Shown: in pieces, positions 1 through 6,936 of the stretch
How the letters are laid out: each line of letters opens with the position of its first letter
How positions within the stretch are numbered: position 1 is the first letter of the stretch
Assembly (NCBI GenBank): GCA_964585225.1
Contig: CAZPCZ010000053.1
Location: 1-9,184, forward strand
DNA length: 9,184 bases
Direction: 5' to 3'
From: CAZPCZ01 sp964585225
Lineage (GTDB): Bacteria; Patescibacteriota; Patescibacteriia; JACPHY01
The notes under the pieces: model-generated
The model's input: only the letters and a program-made list of their open reading frames with translations
Databases searched by the model: none
What the model was told of the DNA's origin: nothing
Position numbers and translations under genes: made by a program

Positions 1-1371
1 CAGATGGGGATCCGGCGGCAGGGCCTTGGCTTCATGGGGCTCGGCGACCTCCTCATTCGCATGCACGTTCGGTACGGATCGCCGGAGGGTATCGAGCTTA
101 CCCGTCAGCTCTACCGGACGCTACGCGACGAGTCGTACCGCGCGTCGGTGGACATCGCGAAGGAGAAGGGGACGTTTCCGAAATTCGATCGCGAAAAGTA
201 CCTCGAGGGTTGGTTCATCCAGCGGCTGCCGGAGGACATCCGCGATGGGATTCGCGAGCATGGAATCCGCAACGCGGTGCTCCTCACGCAGGCGCCGACC
301 GGGACGACCTCGCTCTTCTCCGGTGTGACGTCTGGAATCGAGCCGGTGTACGACTTCGTGTTCATCCGCAAGGATCGCATCGGCGAGCATGAGGTGTACC
401 ACCCTCGGTACAAGCAGTGGCTCGATGCGCATCCCGGGGAGACGCCGCCGGACTACTTCGTGAACGCGAAACAGCTCACCCCAGAGGAGCATGTCCGTAC
501 GCAGGCCGCAGCGCAGGAATTCATTGATTCGTCCATCTCAAAGACCGTGAATGCACCGGAGACGCATACGGTGGCCGACGTGCAGACGCTCTACCGGCTT
601 GGGTACGAGCTCGGGTGCAAGGGAATGGCGTACTTCCGCGAGAACTCGCGCAATGAGGCGGTGCTGTCCTCAAAGCCGAACAAAAACAAGGACGAGGACA
701 AGAACACGAAATCGACAGAAGCGCCAAAGCCCATGAGCGTGCTTGAGCCGCGGCCGAGGCCGGAGGTCATGAATGGGAAGACGTACAAAGTTGGCACGGC
801 GTACGGGACGCTCTTCGTGACGATCAACACCGACGAGCAGGGGCAACCGTTCGAGGTGTTCGCGACCATCGGAAAATCTGGCGGGTTCTTCGCGGAGGAA
901 TCTGAGGGCATCTGCCGACTCGTCTCACTCGCGCTCCGGACGGGGATTCTGCCCATGACGGTCATTGATCAGCTCAAGGGGATCCGCGGCCCCATGCCGT
1001 CGTTCGGGAAGCGCGGAATGATCCTCTCACTCCCCGATGCGATCGCACAGGTGCTCGAGGAGCATGTCCGAAAACCACAGGAAGCGCTCGCGCTCGAGTT
1101 CCCGACCGACACACCCACCCCAGATCCTACGCAGCAGCAGGCGCTCGAGCGGCACAACGCACTCATCCTCGACGCGATGACCGCGACGGTCACCGTTGGA
1201 AAATCGACGATCGCAGAACCGGTCGCATCGCTCGCGACCGCTCCGGCCGCAGCAAAGCGCTCACTCGCGAATGTCGGTTGGGCACCGGAATGCCCGGACT
1301 GCGCCAGTATGCTCCAGTTCCAGGAAGGGTGCATGACCTGTCGGGGCTGCGGGTATAGCAAGTGCACCTGA
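1..1371 (+). CDS. nrdJ: Adenosylcobalamin-dependent (class II) ribonucleotide reductase, C-terminal part (5' end outside window)
   Basis: This enzyme reduces ribonucleotides to deoxyribonucleotides in the cytoplasm, using adenosylcobalamin as radical source. The frame is open at base 1, so about 455 C-terminal residues are seen and the catalytic finger-loop cysteine lies upstream. Numbering from the ATG at base 4, the reductase barrel end is clear: GLGFMGLGDLLI near residues 7-18, TQAPTGTTSLFSGVTSGIEP at 95-114, and VADVQTLYRLGYELGCKGM at 190-208. A Lys/Asp-rich linker (about 223-243) leads to a TSCPD-type domain (about 257-330, including FATIGKSGGFFAEESEGICRL). An Ala/Pro/Thr-rich linker (about 365-420) then leads to a cysteine tail with C430, C433, C443, C446, C449 and C454 (CPDC, CMTCRGCGYSKC), as in NrdJ proteins that re-reduce the active site. 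It stops with TGA. The next gene makes its cofactor. Family assignment is confident; the full length is unknown. Confidence 0.93.
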   Translation, partial: QMGIRRQGLGFMGLGDLLIRMHVRYGSPEGIELTRQLYRTLRDESYRASVDIAKEKGTFPKFDREKYLEGWFIQRLPEDIRDGIREHGIRNAVLLTQAPTGTTSLFSGVTSGIEPVYDFVFIRKDRIGEHEVYHPRYKQWLDAHPGETPPDYFVNAKQLTPEEHVRTQAAAQEFIDSSISKTVNAPETHTVADVQTLYRLGYELGCKGMAYFRENSRNEAVLSSKPNKNKDEDKNTKSTEAPKPMSVLEPRPRPEVMNGKTYKVGTAYGTLFVTINTDEQGQPFEVFATIGKSGGFFAEESEGICRLVSLALRTGILPMTVIDQLKGIRGPMPSFGKRGMILSLPDAIAQVLEEHVRKPQEALALEFPTDTPTPDPTQQQALERHNALILDAMTATVTVGKSTIAEPVASLATAPAAAKRSLANVGWAPECPDCASMLQFQEGCMTCRGCGYSKCT

Positions 1372-1387
1372 TCAATTTGAAGGAAAC

Positions 1388-1411
1388 GAGCCCGGGCGCA
1401 TGCCCGGGCTC
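1388..1411 (+). other. Perfect GC-rich hairpin between nrdJ and cobA
   Basis: A perfect inverted repeat has 10-bp arms (GAGCCCGGGC at 1388-1397, GCCCGGGCTC at 1402-1411) and a 4-base GCAT loop. It starts 17 bases after the nrdJ stop. It looks like an intrinsic terminator stem and is preceded by an A-rich stretch, but no T-run follows, so strong termination is doubtful. An AAGGA-like Shine-Dalgarno (about 1380-1384) sits just before it. One candidate cobA start (ATG 1400-1402) spans the loop and first base of the 3' arm; the other (ATG 1421) lies 9 bases after it. It could protect the nrdJ mRNA end, attenuate cobA, or set the distance from the Shine-Dalgarno to ATG 1421. Confidence 0.75.
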
Positions 1412-2086
1412 CTGGATGGTATGGCCACGTCGAAATCCACTGGACTCATCCAAGTCTACACCGGCAACGGGAAAGGGAAAACGACCGCAGCGCTGGGGCT
1501 CGCGCTGCGTGCGCGAGCGGCGGGAAAACGCGTCGCGATCGTGTTCTTCGATAAGGGCGGCGAACACTACTCAGAGCGGAAACTCCTCGAACGGCTCGGG
1601 ATCGACTGGTTCGGCTACGGCCTCGACCGCATTGATCCGAAGACCGAACGCTTTCGATTTGGAGTCATCCCGGACGACGTTGCACAGGCGGAGCAGGGGA
1701 TCGCGAAGGCGATGGATCTCCTCCACCCGAAAAGTCTCTCCCCCTCTTCCAGGGGGGGAGTTGGTGAGGGTGCAATCGAACGCCAGCCGTACTACGACCT
1801 CCTAATCCTCGACGAAATCAACACCGCCGTCGCGCTCGGAATGGTCTCCGAGCAAGCAGTGGAGGATCTCATCGCGATGAAACCCCCGACCACCGAGCTC
1901 GTCCTTACCGGACGCACAGAAATCTCAAAGGGCGTCGCTGCACCACCAGGGAAGCCCTGGCCGGACGGCAATGACCGCCAGCGCTGGCTCTCGTACTTCG
2001 ACCGTGCAGACCTCTTGACAGAGATGCGGTTGGTAACGCACTACTTCTACAATGGAGTCCCCGCGCGTCAGGGGCTGGATTACTGA
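1400..2086 (+). CDS. cobA: ATP:cob(I)alamin (corrinoid) adenosyltransferase, CobA/BtuR type
   Basis: This enzyme transfers the adenosyl group of ATP to reduced corrinoid, giving adenosylcobalamin, the cofactor of the upstream reductase. The product is 228 aa from ATG 1400 or 221 aa from ATG 1421 (MATSKSTGLIQVYTGNGKGK). I favour 1421 because the first ATG spans the loop of a strong hairpin; the AAGGA before the hairpin could serve either. The P-loop is TGNGKGKTTA (residues 21-30 from the first ATG), followed by VAIVFFDKGG at 45-54. The Walker B segment is YDLLILDEINTAVALG (132-147), then ELVLTGR (166-172). The end, YNGVPARQGLDY, matches the family's typical terminal ...GIDY. Two stretches look longer than usual: about 109-130, encoded by a palindromic element, and about 173-201 before ADLLTEMRL. 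A 14-base gap separates it from the kinase gene, suggesting one operon. Confidence 0.95.
   Translation: MPGLLDGMATSKSTGLIQVYTGNGKGKTTAALGLALRARAAGKRVAIVFFDKGGEHYSERKLLERLGIDWFGYGLDRIDPKTERFRFGVIPDDVAQAEQGIAKAMDLLHPKSLSPSSRGGVGEGAIERQPYYDLLILDEINTAVALGMVSEQAVEDLIAMKPPTTELVLTGRTEISKGVAAPPGKPWPDGNDRQRWLSYFDRADLLTEMRLVTHYFYNGVPARQGLDY
1736..1770 (+). repeat. Palindromic C-run/G-run element inserted in frame inside cobA
   Basis: A C-rich run (CTCTCCCCCTCTTCC, 1736-1750) is followed at once by AGGGGGGGAG (1751-1760) and then TTGGTGAGGG. It can fold into a stem of CTCCCCCT against AGGGGG...AG. It encodes part of HPKSLSPSSRGGVGEGAIERQP, a low-complexity stretch just before the Walker B strand, where the family normally has only a short link. 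The sequence resembles the small palindromic repeats (C-run, short loop, G-run, GTTGGTGAGGG-like end) scattered through many bacterial genomes, and its placement recalls Rickettsia palindromic elements inside genes. Only one copy is in this window, so the repeat status is inferred. Confidence 0.6.
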
Positions 2087-2100
2087 CTCACCGCACAGCT

Positions 2101-2703
2101 ATGCTCGTCATTGGTTTGGTCGGTGAGAAGGGGGGCGGCAAAGGCACGGCCGTCCGCCTCATGAGCGAGGCGCTGCCGACGGGTACGCGCTGCGTTGGCG
2201 TGCGGTTCTCCGACCTCCTCCGTGAGACACTGACGCTCTGGCACCTCCCTCACACGCGCGCGAATCTCCAGAACCTCTCGAGGGTCATGGATGCGGATTT
2301 CGGAAATGGAACGCTCGCACACGCAATGGGTCACCGGATCGCGGGCATCGACGCGGATGTGGTCGTCCTCGATGGTGTTCGCTGGGAGGCGGATCGGCTC
2401 CTCATCCGATCGTTTGCAAAAAACCTCCTCATCTACATCACCGCGAGCACCCACACGCGTTATGAGCGGCTCTGCGCGCGCCGGGAGAATGTGAAGGAGC
2501 ACGAAACATCCTACGAGCAGTTTCTCGAGGAGGAACAGGCGACGTCGGAGCGCGCCATTCCTGCCATTGGCGCCACCGCGGACGTTCGGATCGATAACGA
2601 GGGCTCGCTGGAGGAATTCATCGAACGCATACGCCAATGCTGCGACCAGCACGTTCGACCACTCATCGCGCGAGCACCAGCCTCCGCGTCATTAGAAGAC
2701 TGA
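2101..2703 (+). CDS. P-loop nucleotide kinase-like protein (NMP kinase / CoaE / UPF0200-type)
   Basis: This 200-aa cytoplasmic protein has the fold signature of small nucleotide kinases. The P-loop GEKGGGKGT is at residues 8-16, in the adenylate-kinase style with GKGT. A second acidic strand, VVVLDGVRWEAD, is at 87-98. A LID-like region holds several arginines (R120, R123, R127, R128) followed by SYEQFLEEEQATSERAI (137-153). The C-terminal ADVRIDNEGSLEEFIERIR (160-178) resembles the end of CoaE-like and UPF0200 kinases. The substrate cannot be read from the sequence. Next to nrdJ and cobA, a deoxynucleoside monophosphate kinase is an attractive guess; dephospho-CoA or another substrate is possible. 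No Shine-Dalgarno is visible before ATG 2101, 14 bases after the cobA stop, so translational coupling is likely. Its last 12 bases overlap the convergent secreted-protein gene. Confidence 0.78.
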   Translation: MLVIGLVGEKGGGKGTAVRLMSEALPTGTRCVGVRFSDLLRETLTLWHLPHTRANLQNLSRVMDADFGNGTLAHAMGHRIAGIDADVVVLDGVRWEADRLLIRSFAKNLLIYITASTHTRYERLCARRENVKEHETSYEQFLEEEQATSERAIPAIGATADVRIDNEGSLEEFIERIRQCCDQHVRPLIARAPASASLED

Positions 2704-4176
2704 TAACCCAGAGAGGTACCGTGGCCGAGGTGGCTCCGGGAGCGCTCGAGCGACGGGAGTGGGGGATGGTGCGATCAACTCCGTAAGCGCGTCATCCGTG
2801 ATGGGGTCGCCGAGCGTGTGGAGTTCGAGCGCGGCGTTCGTCACGTGGCGGACGTCGCTCCACTGGTACCCAAGGAGCTCGAGGGCGCGTGGCGACGCGA
2901 ACGGTCGCCGGAGCCCATGGGAGATGACGAATGCCTTTGGAAGCGCCTTCGACGCGGTGACAATCGCACCCTCCGGAAGGCGGAGCGGATCACCGAGCTT
3001 CAGCTTCTTGAGCTCCTTCGCCGTCCGCTTCACCGGCTGGTCATCGCCAACTGCGACGTGCTGAATGAATGGATCGAGGATGAGTCGTCGTTGACCGTCC
3101 ATGACGAGGTACCGTTTTTTCGTCCCAATCTCTTCGATGAGCGTACCGCGCGGATCCTGCGCTGACTTCACGATTGCAGGTCCCTCGAGGTACGTACCGA
3201 GCTCCTCAATGCTCACGGATTCCACCTCCTCCGGGTGGAAGCCGAGCTTCCGAAATACCTCACGGGACGCGATCTTCCGTCGCGTATCCCCGATGAGGAG
3301 CCACCGCGTGCCTCCGGGATCCTCGACGACCGTGTAGTCCGGGAATCGAATGGAGATTCCCTCCGGGTACGCCTCGAGCTCCTCCTGCTGCACGAGGACG
3401 ACCGCAACGTTCGCAGAACGAAGCGCGGCGACCGCCGGCGTCATGAGTCGACGCCGTTTTGCGTTCTGGAGAAGCCACCGGATCCCGTCTGGTGTCTCGA
3501 GCACCGTGCCGTCTGGCCAGGCTCCACGGCCGAACCACTGTTTCCAAATGCGCACGAAGCTGAGGTTGCCACCGATGCGACGGGCACCGTTCGTCCCGCC
3601 ACGCCACGGGGTGTAGGAGTAGAGCGCCGCGGTCGCTGCGTTCTGCGGTGCCACCTCCACCCCGTCGCCGGTCACCTTCGTTCGCCCCACTGCCCAACGG
3701 GCAATCGTCTCACCCTTCACTGCGAGATCATCGAGGTATCCACGGAACTGGAGTGCCGCCCCACGGACCTGCTTCCCGAATCCTCGAAAGCGATCGCTGC
3801 ACCCGTTCCCATCCGGGCATCCGTACCCCATGGCAAAGTCGAGCTGTCGTTGCGACGGCGTGGGGTTCGTGATGGCCCGTTGCTCCTTCTGGAGCGTCGC
3901 GAGGAGCACCTTCGGGCTGATCCGCGCCTCCTGGGCAGCAAACCAGATGATCTCTGTCGGGAGTTTGAGCTGGCCATCGGAATCGGGGAGGAACATGGTC
4001 GCGAGCGGTGAAGCATGTTCCTGGAGGAAGGAGTGTACCTCCGCGAGCGTCATCGCTGCTGCGTTCGTGAACTCCTGGTCACCAATAAGGAGCTCTGCCG
4101 TTGCGGCCCGCGAGACGGCCGGAGTCATGAGGATGAGCATCGCTGCGAGCGTAATGGTCTGAACACGAAAAGGCAT
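2692..4176 (-). CDS. Secreted lytic-enzyme-like protein with C-terminal ~60-aa repeats
   Basis: This is a 494-aa exported protein. A signal peptide spans about 1-24 (MPFRVQ, hydrophobic core, VSRA|ATAE). Residues about 42-215 match a family of exported proteins I recognise from actinobacteria and Patescibacteria, often annotated as hypothetical or hemagglutinin-like: TLAEVHSFLQEHASPLA, EIIWFAAQEARISPKVLLATLQKEQRAI, LDFAMGYGCPDGNGCSDRFRGFGKQVRGAALQFRGY, APQNAATAALYSYTP and FVRIWKQWFG. The QEARISPKVLL...QKEQ block resembles lysozyme or glucosaminidase-like folds, so cell-wall cleavage is plausible but unproven. C120 and C126 could form a disulfide outside the cell. Residues about 222-460 form roughly four diverged repeats, each with a WLL/YLV strand, an RR turn, a helix and an 'EEL..Y.EG' end. 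The tail (467-494) is Pro-rich. No transmembrane anchor follows the repeats. It appears to be transcribed alone from a promoter just upstream with almost no leader. Confidence 0.8.
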   Translation of the reverse strand: MPFRVQTITLAAMLILMTPAVSRAATAELLIGDQEFTNAAAMTLAEVHSFLQEHASPLATMFLPDSDGQLKLPTEIIWFAAQEARISPKVLLATLQKEQRAITNPTPSQRQLDFAMGYGCPDGNGCSDRFRGFGKQVRGAALQFRGYLDDLAVKGETIARWAVGRTKVTGDGVEVAPQNAATAALYSYTPWRGGTNGARRIGGNLSFVRIWKQWFGRGAWPDGTVLETPDGIRWLLQNAKRRRLMTPAVAALRSANVAVVLVQQEELEAYPEGISIRFPDYTVVEDPGGTRWLLIGDTRRKIASREVFRKLGFHPEEVESVSIEELGTYLEGPAIVKSAQDPRGTLIEEIGTKKRYLVMDGQRRLILDPFIQHVAVGDDQPVKRTAKELKKLKLGDPLRLPEGAIVTASKALPKAFVISHGLRRPFASPRALELLGYQWSDVRHVTNAALELHTLGDPITDDALTELIAPSPTPVARALPEPPRPRYLSGLSVF

Positions 4177-4186
4177 ACGTAGTGAT

Positions 4187-4192
4187 AGTATA
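4187..4192 (-). promoter_or_regulatory. -10 box (TATACT) for the secreted-protein gene; near-leaderless start
   Basis: On the minus strand TATACT lies 10 bases before the ATG at 4176. The predicted transcript start leaves only a few leader bases, and no Shine-Dalgarno is seen between. No good -35 hexamer is found at 16-18 bases spacing, because that space is filled by the 3' arm of the clpB hairpin. A TGG (GTTTGG) precedes the -10 but is not the canonical extended -10. Confidence 0.55.
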
Positions 4193-4194
4193 CC

Positions 4195-4229
4195 AAACTC
4201 TGTCGGTCCGTTACGGACCGACAGAGTTT
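4195..4229 (-). terminator. Intrinsic terminator hairpin of clpB
   Basis: Two perfectly complementary 16-base arms (4195-4210 and 4214-4229) enclose a 3-base loop. In the clpB sense the hairpin starts 12 bases after the stop codon at 4242 and ends in GTTT, with only a three-T tract before GG. The stem is very stable and its position fits transcript termination. The poor T-tract means release might need Rho or be incomplete, letting some transcripts run into the secreted-protein gene. An operator role is a weaker alternative. Confidence 0.75.
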
Positions 4230-4241
4230 GTCATCGTGTCC

Positions 4242-6920
4242 TCAGGCGGCTTTCCGACTGCGCCGCCCAGTTGTCGTCGGCTCCTTGATCCCCTGTGGAC
4301 GGAAGACGAAGTGCTCGCCCTCCACATCAATGCGTACTTTGGATTCGGGTTTGAGGTTCCCGTTCACGATCTCGAGTGCGAGCGGATTCAGGATCTCGGA
4401 CTGGATGAGACGCTTGAGCGGGCGCGCGCCGAACGCAGGATCGTAGCCACGCTTCGCGATGAGCACCTTTGCGTCGCTCGAAACCTCGATGGCGATCTTC
4501 TGCTCGGCGAGACGCTTCATGACGTGCCCGAGCTGGAGATCCACAATGCGTTCGAGGTGCTCAGTGCCGAGCGAGTGGAAGATGATCGTATCATCGACGC
4601 GGTTGAGGAACTCCGGCTTGAAGCGCTCCCGGAGGCGCTCCATGAGCTTCTCGCGCATCCGTTCCTCCGGCGCGACGGATGCTGCTTCTTCTGTCGTGAA
4701 ACCAAGGCTGCCCTTCCGTCCGGCCTCGAGGATGAGCTCGGAGCCGAGGTTCGACGTCATAACGATGATCGTGTTCTTAAAATTCACCTTGCGCCCCTTC
4801 GCGTCCGTGAGGTGCCCGTCATCGAGGATCTGGAGGAGGATATTGAACACGTCCGGATGCGCTTTCTCGATCTCGTCGAACAGCACGACGGAGTACGGGC
4901 GACGACGAATCATCTCCGTGAGCTGCCCGCCCTCCTCGTACCCGATGTACCCCGGTGGTGATCCGACCATCCGGCTCACCGCGTGCTTCTCCATGTACTC
5001 GGACATGTCCACCCGCACCATCGCGTTCTCGTCGTTGAACATGAACTCCGCGAGCGCGCGGGCGAGCTCGGTCTTCCCGACGCCGGTAGGCCCGAGGAAG
5101 ATGAACGAGCCGATCGGCCGCGTCTCCTCGGCGATGCCCGCGCGCGAGCGCCGCACCGCGTTCGCAACCGCCCGGATCGCCTCCTCCTGACCGACGACGC
5201 GTCCGGTGAGCACCTCCTCCATGCGGCTGAGCTTCTCTGCTTCCTTTTCGAGCATCCTGCGGACGGGGACTCCGGTCCATCGAGCGACGACCGTTGCGAT
5301 CTCCTCGTCGGTCACCGCCTCGGTAAGGATGCGCTGTGATTTCTGGATTTCCTGGATCCGCTTCTCGAGCTCTCGGATCTGCCGTTCCTGCTCGGGGATC
5401 TTCCCGTAACGAATTTCCGCGACCTGCTGCAAATTCCCCTCGCGGCTCGCGCGGTCAGCGGTCGCGCGGAGCTCATCAATCTTCGACTTCGACTCCCGAA
5501 TCTTCGCGATGAGATCGCGCTCCATGCGCCAACGGAGCTCGAGCTCCTTCGCCTGCTCCTGGAGGACCTTGAGCTCCTCGTCAATCGCCGCGAGGCGCTC
5601 ATCGCGTTCCTTCCCTTCCTCCTTCTTCAAGGCCTGCCGCTCAATCTCGAGCTGCATGATACGGCGCTGGAGCTTATCGAGCTCCTCGGGCTGGCTCTCG
5701 ATCTCCATGCGGAGTGCGGACGCCGCCTCGTCGATGAGATCAATCGCTTTATCCGGGAGGAACCGATCGCTCACGTACCGGTGTGAGAGCTCCGCGGCGG
5801 CAACGATCGCGCTGTCGGTGATGCGCACGCCGTGGTGCACCTCGTACTTCTCCTTGATGCCGCGGAGGATCGCGATGGTGTCCGCGACGGTCGGCTCATT
5901 CACGAGCACGGGCTGGAACCGCCGTTCGAGCGCCGCGTCTTTCTCGACGTGTTTCTGGTACTCCTTGAGCGTCGTCGCGCCGATTGCGTGGAGTTCTCCG
6001 CGCGCGAGCATCGGCTTGAGCATGTTCGCGGCGTCAATCGCTCCCTCGGCGGCGCCGGCGCCGACGATCGTGTGGAGCTCGTCAATGAAGAGGATGATCT
6101 TCCCGGCACCCGCTCGGATCTCCTTCAGCACCGCTTTCAGGCGCTCCTCGAACTCACCGCGGAACTTCGTTCCTGCAACGAGGCTCCCGAGGTCGAGCGA
6201 GATGAGCTCCTTGTCCTTGAGGGATTCCGGAACGTCACCCTTCGCGATGCGTTGCGCGACGCCCTCGGCGACTGCGGTCTTCCCGACACCGGGTTCCCCG
6301 ATGAGCACCGGGTTGTTCTTCGTCCGGCGTGTGAGCACCTGCATGACGCGACGGATCTCCGTGTCGCGACCGATGACCGGGTCGAGCTTGCCCTCACGCG
6401 CCTGCGCGGTGAGGTTCACGCTGTACTTCTCGAGCGCCTGGTACGTGGACTCTGGCTCAGGGGAATCCACGCGCTGGTGCCCGCGGACTTCCGAGAGCAC
6501 TTTCAGAACCTTCTCGCGGTCCACCTGGAGTTCGTTGAGGAGCACGCGGATTGGTGAGCGGACCTCGAGCATGGCGAGGAGGAAGTGCTCGGTCGAGATG
6601 TACTCGTCCTTGAGCTTCTTCGCTTCCTCTGCGGCGCGGTCGAGCGTCGCCTTGAGCTCAGGCGTCACGAAGATCTGACCAACGCCGCCGGACGGCGTCA
6701 TGCGGACTGCCGGGAGGAGGTTGAGCTCGCCCTCGATGCGCCGCTGGAGGTCGCGGATTGGCACGTTCAGGCGCTGGAGCACCGCGGTGACGACGCTCTG
6801 CTCCTGCCCGATCAACGCGAGGAAGAGGTGGATGACATCCACCTGCTGGTGCCCACGCTCGGACGCGGTATGCGACGCGCGCTGGAGGGCCTCCTGGGCT
6901 TTGTAGGTAAAATTCTGCAT
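4242..6920 (-). CDS. clpB: ATP-dependent chaperone ClpB (Hsp100 disaggregase) with an LGF loop in NBD2
   Basis: ClpB is a hexameric AAA+ machine that pulls polypeptides out of aggregates with DnaK. This copy is 892 aa, against about 857 in E. coli. The N-domain (1-~150) begins MQNFTYKAQEALQRA. NBD1 has Walker A GEPGVGKT (208-215), Walker B IILFIDE (275-281), pore loop KFRGEFEER (252-260; the usual pore tyrosine is F253) and arginine finger ERR (332-334). The middle coiled coil (about 405-530, including EIRYGKIPEQE) has full ClpB length. NBD2 has Walker A GPTGVGKT (610-617), pore loop GYIGYEEGG (657-665), Walker B VVLFDE (678-683), arginine finger in FLNRVDD (771-777) and sensor-2 GARPLKR (831-837). 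A ~13-residue insert with LGF (739-741) follows SELILEAGRKG, where ClpC proteins bear their ClpP-docking loop. The C-terminus ends in a basic tail. Start ATG 6920 has a GGTGAGG site 7 bases upstream. Confidence 0.97.
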   Translation of the reverse strand: MQNFTYKAQEALQRASHTASERGHQQVDVIHLFLALIGQEQSVVTAVLQRLNVPIRDLQRRIEGELNLLPAVRMTPSGGVGQIFVTPELKATLDRAAEEAKKLKDEYISTEHFLLAMLEVRSPIRVLLNELQVDREKVLKVLSEVRGHQRVDSPEPESTYQALEKYSVNLTAQAREGKLDPVIGRDTEIRRVMQVLTRRTKNNPVLIGEPGVGKTAVAEGVAQRIAKGDVPESLKDKELISLDLGSLVAGTKFRGEFEERLKAVLKEIRAGAGKIILFIDELHTIVGAGAAEGAIDAANMLKPMLARGELHAIGATTLKEYQKHVEKDAALERRFQPVLVNEPTVADTIAILRGIKEKYEVHHGVRITDSAIVAAAELSHRYVSDRFLPDKAIDLIDEAASALRMEIESQPEELDKLQRRIMQLEIERQALKKEEGKERDERLAAIDEELKVLQEQAKELELRWRMERDLIAKIRESKSKIDELRATADRASREGNLQQVAEIRYGKIPEQERQIRELEKRIQEIQKSQRILTEAVTDEEIATVVARWTGVPVRRMLEKEAEKLSRMEEVLTGRVVGQEEAIRAVANAVRRSRAGIAEETRPIGSFIFLGPTGVGKTELARALAEFMFNDENAMVRVDMSEYMEKHAVSRMVGSPPGYIGYEEGGQLTEMIRRRPYSVVLFDEIEKAHPDVFNILLQILDDGHLTDAKGRKVNFKNTIIVMTSNLGSELILEAGRKGSLGFTTEEAASVAPEERMREKLMERLRERFKPEFLNRVDDTIIFHSLGTEHLERIVDLQLGHVMKRLAEQKIAIEVSSDAKVLIAKRGYDPAFGARPLKRLIQSEILNPLALEIVNGNLKPESKVRIDVEGEHFVFRPQGIKEPTTTGRRSRKAA

Positions 6921-6927
6921 ACTGACG

Positions 6928-6934
6928 CCTCACC
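6928..6934 (-). promoter_or_regulatory. Shine-Dalgarno of clpB
   Basis: GGTGAGG on the minus strand lies 7 bases before the clpB ATG and fixes that start. It is the best ribosome-binding site in the window. It can pair over 7 positions, including G-U pairs, with CCTCGCT in the same leader (6970-6976), which would hide it. Confidence 0.75.
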
Positions 6935-6936
6935 AA

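Noticed and set aside
1372..1420. Cobalamin riboswitch between nrdJ and cobA
   Set aside because: The gap is about 49 bases, too short for the aptamer, and no B12-box was seen.
2080..2652. 190-aa minus-strand open frame opposite the kinase
   Set aside because: The plus-strand frame has a clear P-loop and kinase pattern; the minus frame has none.
3235..4011. 258-aa plus-strand open frame opposite the secreted-protein gene
   Set aside because: The minus-strand frame has a signal peptide and recognisable domains; this one is low-complexity Arg/Glu-rich shadow.
4195..4229. Insertion-sequence end or CRISPR repeat
   Set aside because: A single inverted repeat with no second copy, transposase or spacer pattern; position fits a clpB terminator.
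4182..4961. 259-aa plus-strand open frame opposite the clpB 3' end
   Set aside because: It reads as the complement of NBD2 and spans the terminator stem; no family resemblance was seen.
5509..6678. 389-aa plus-strand open frame opposite clpB
   Set aside because: It lies wholly antisense to well-supported clpB, is Ser/Arg-rich with no domain, and reflects GC-rich codon bias.
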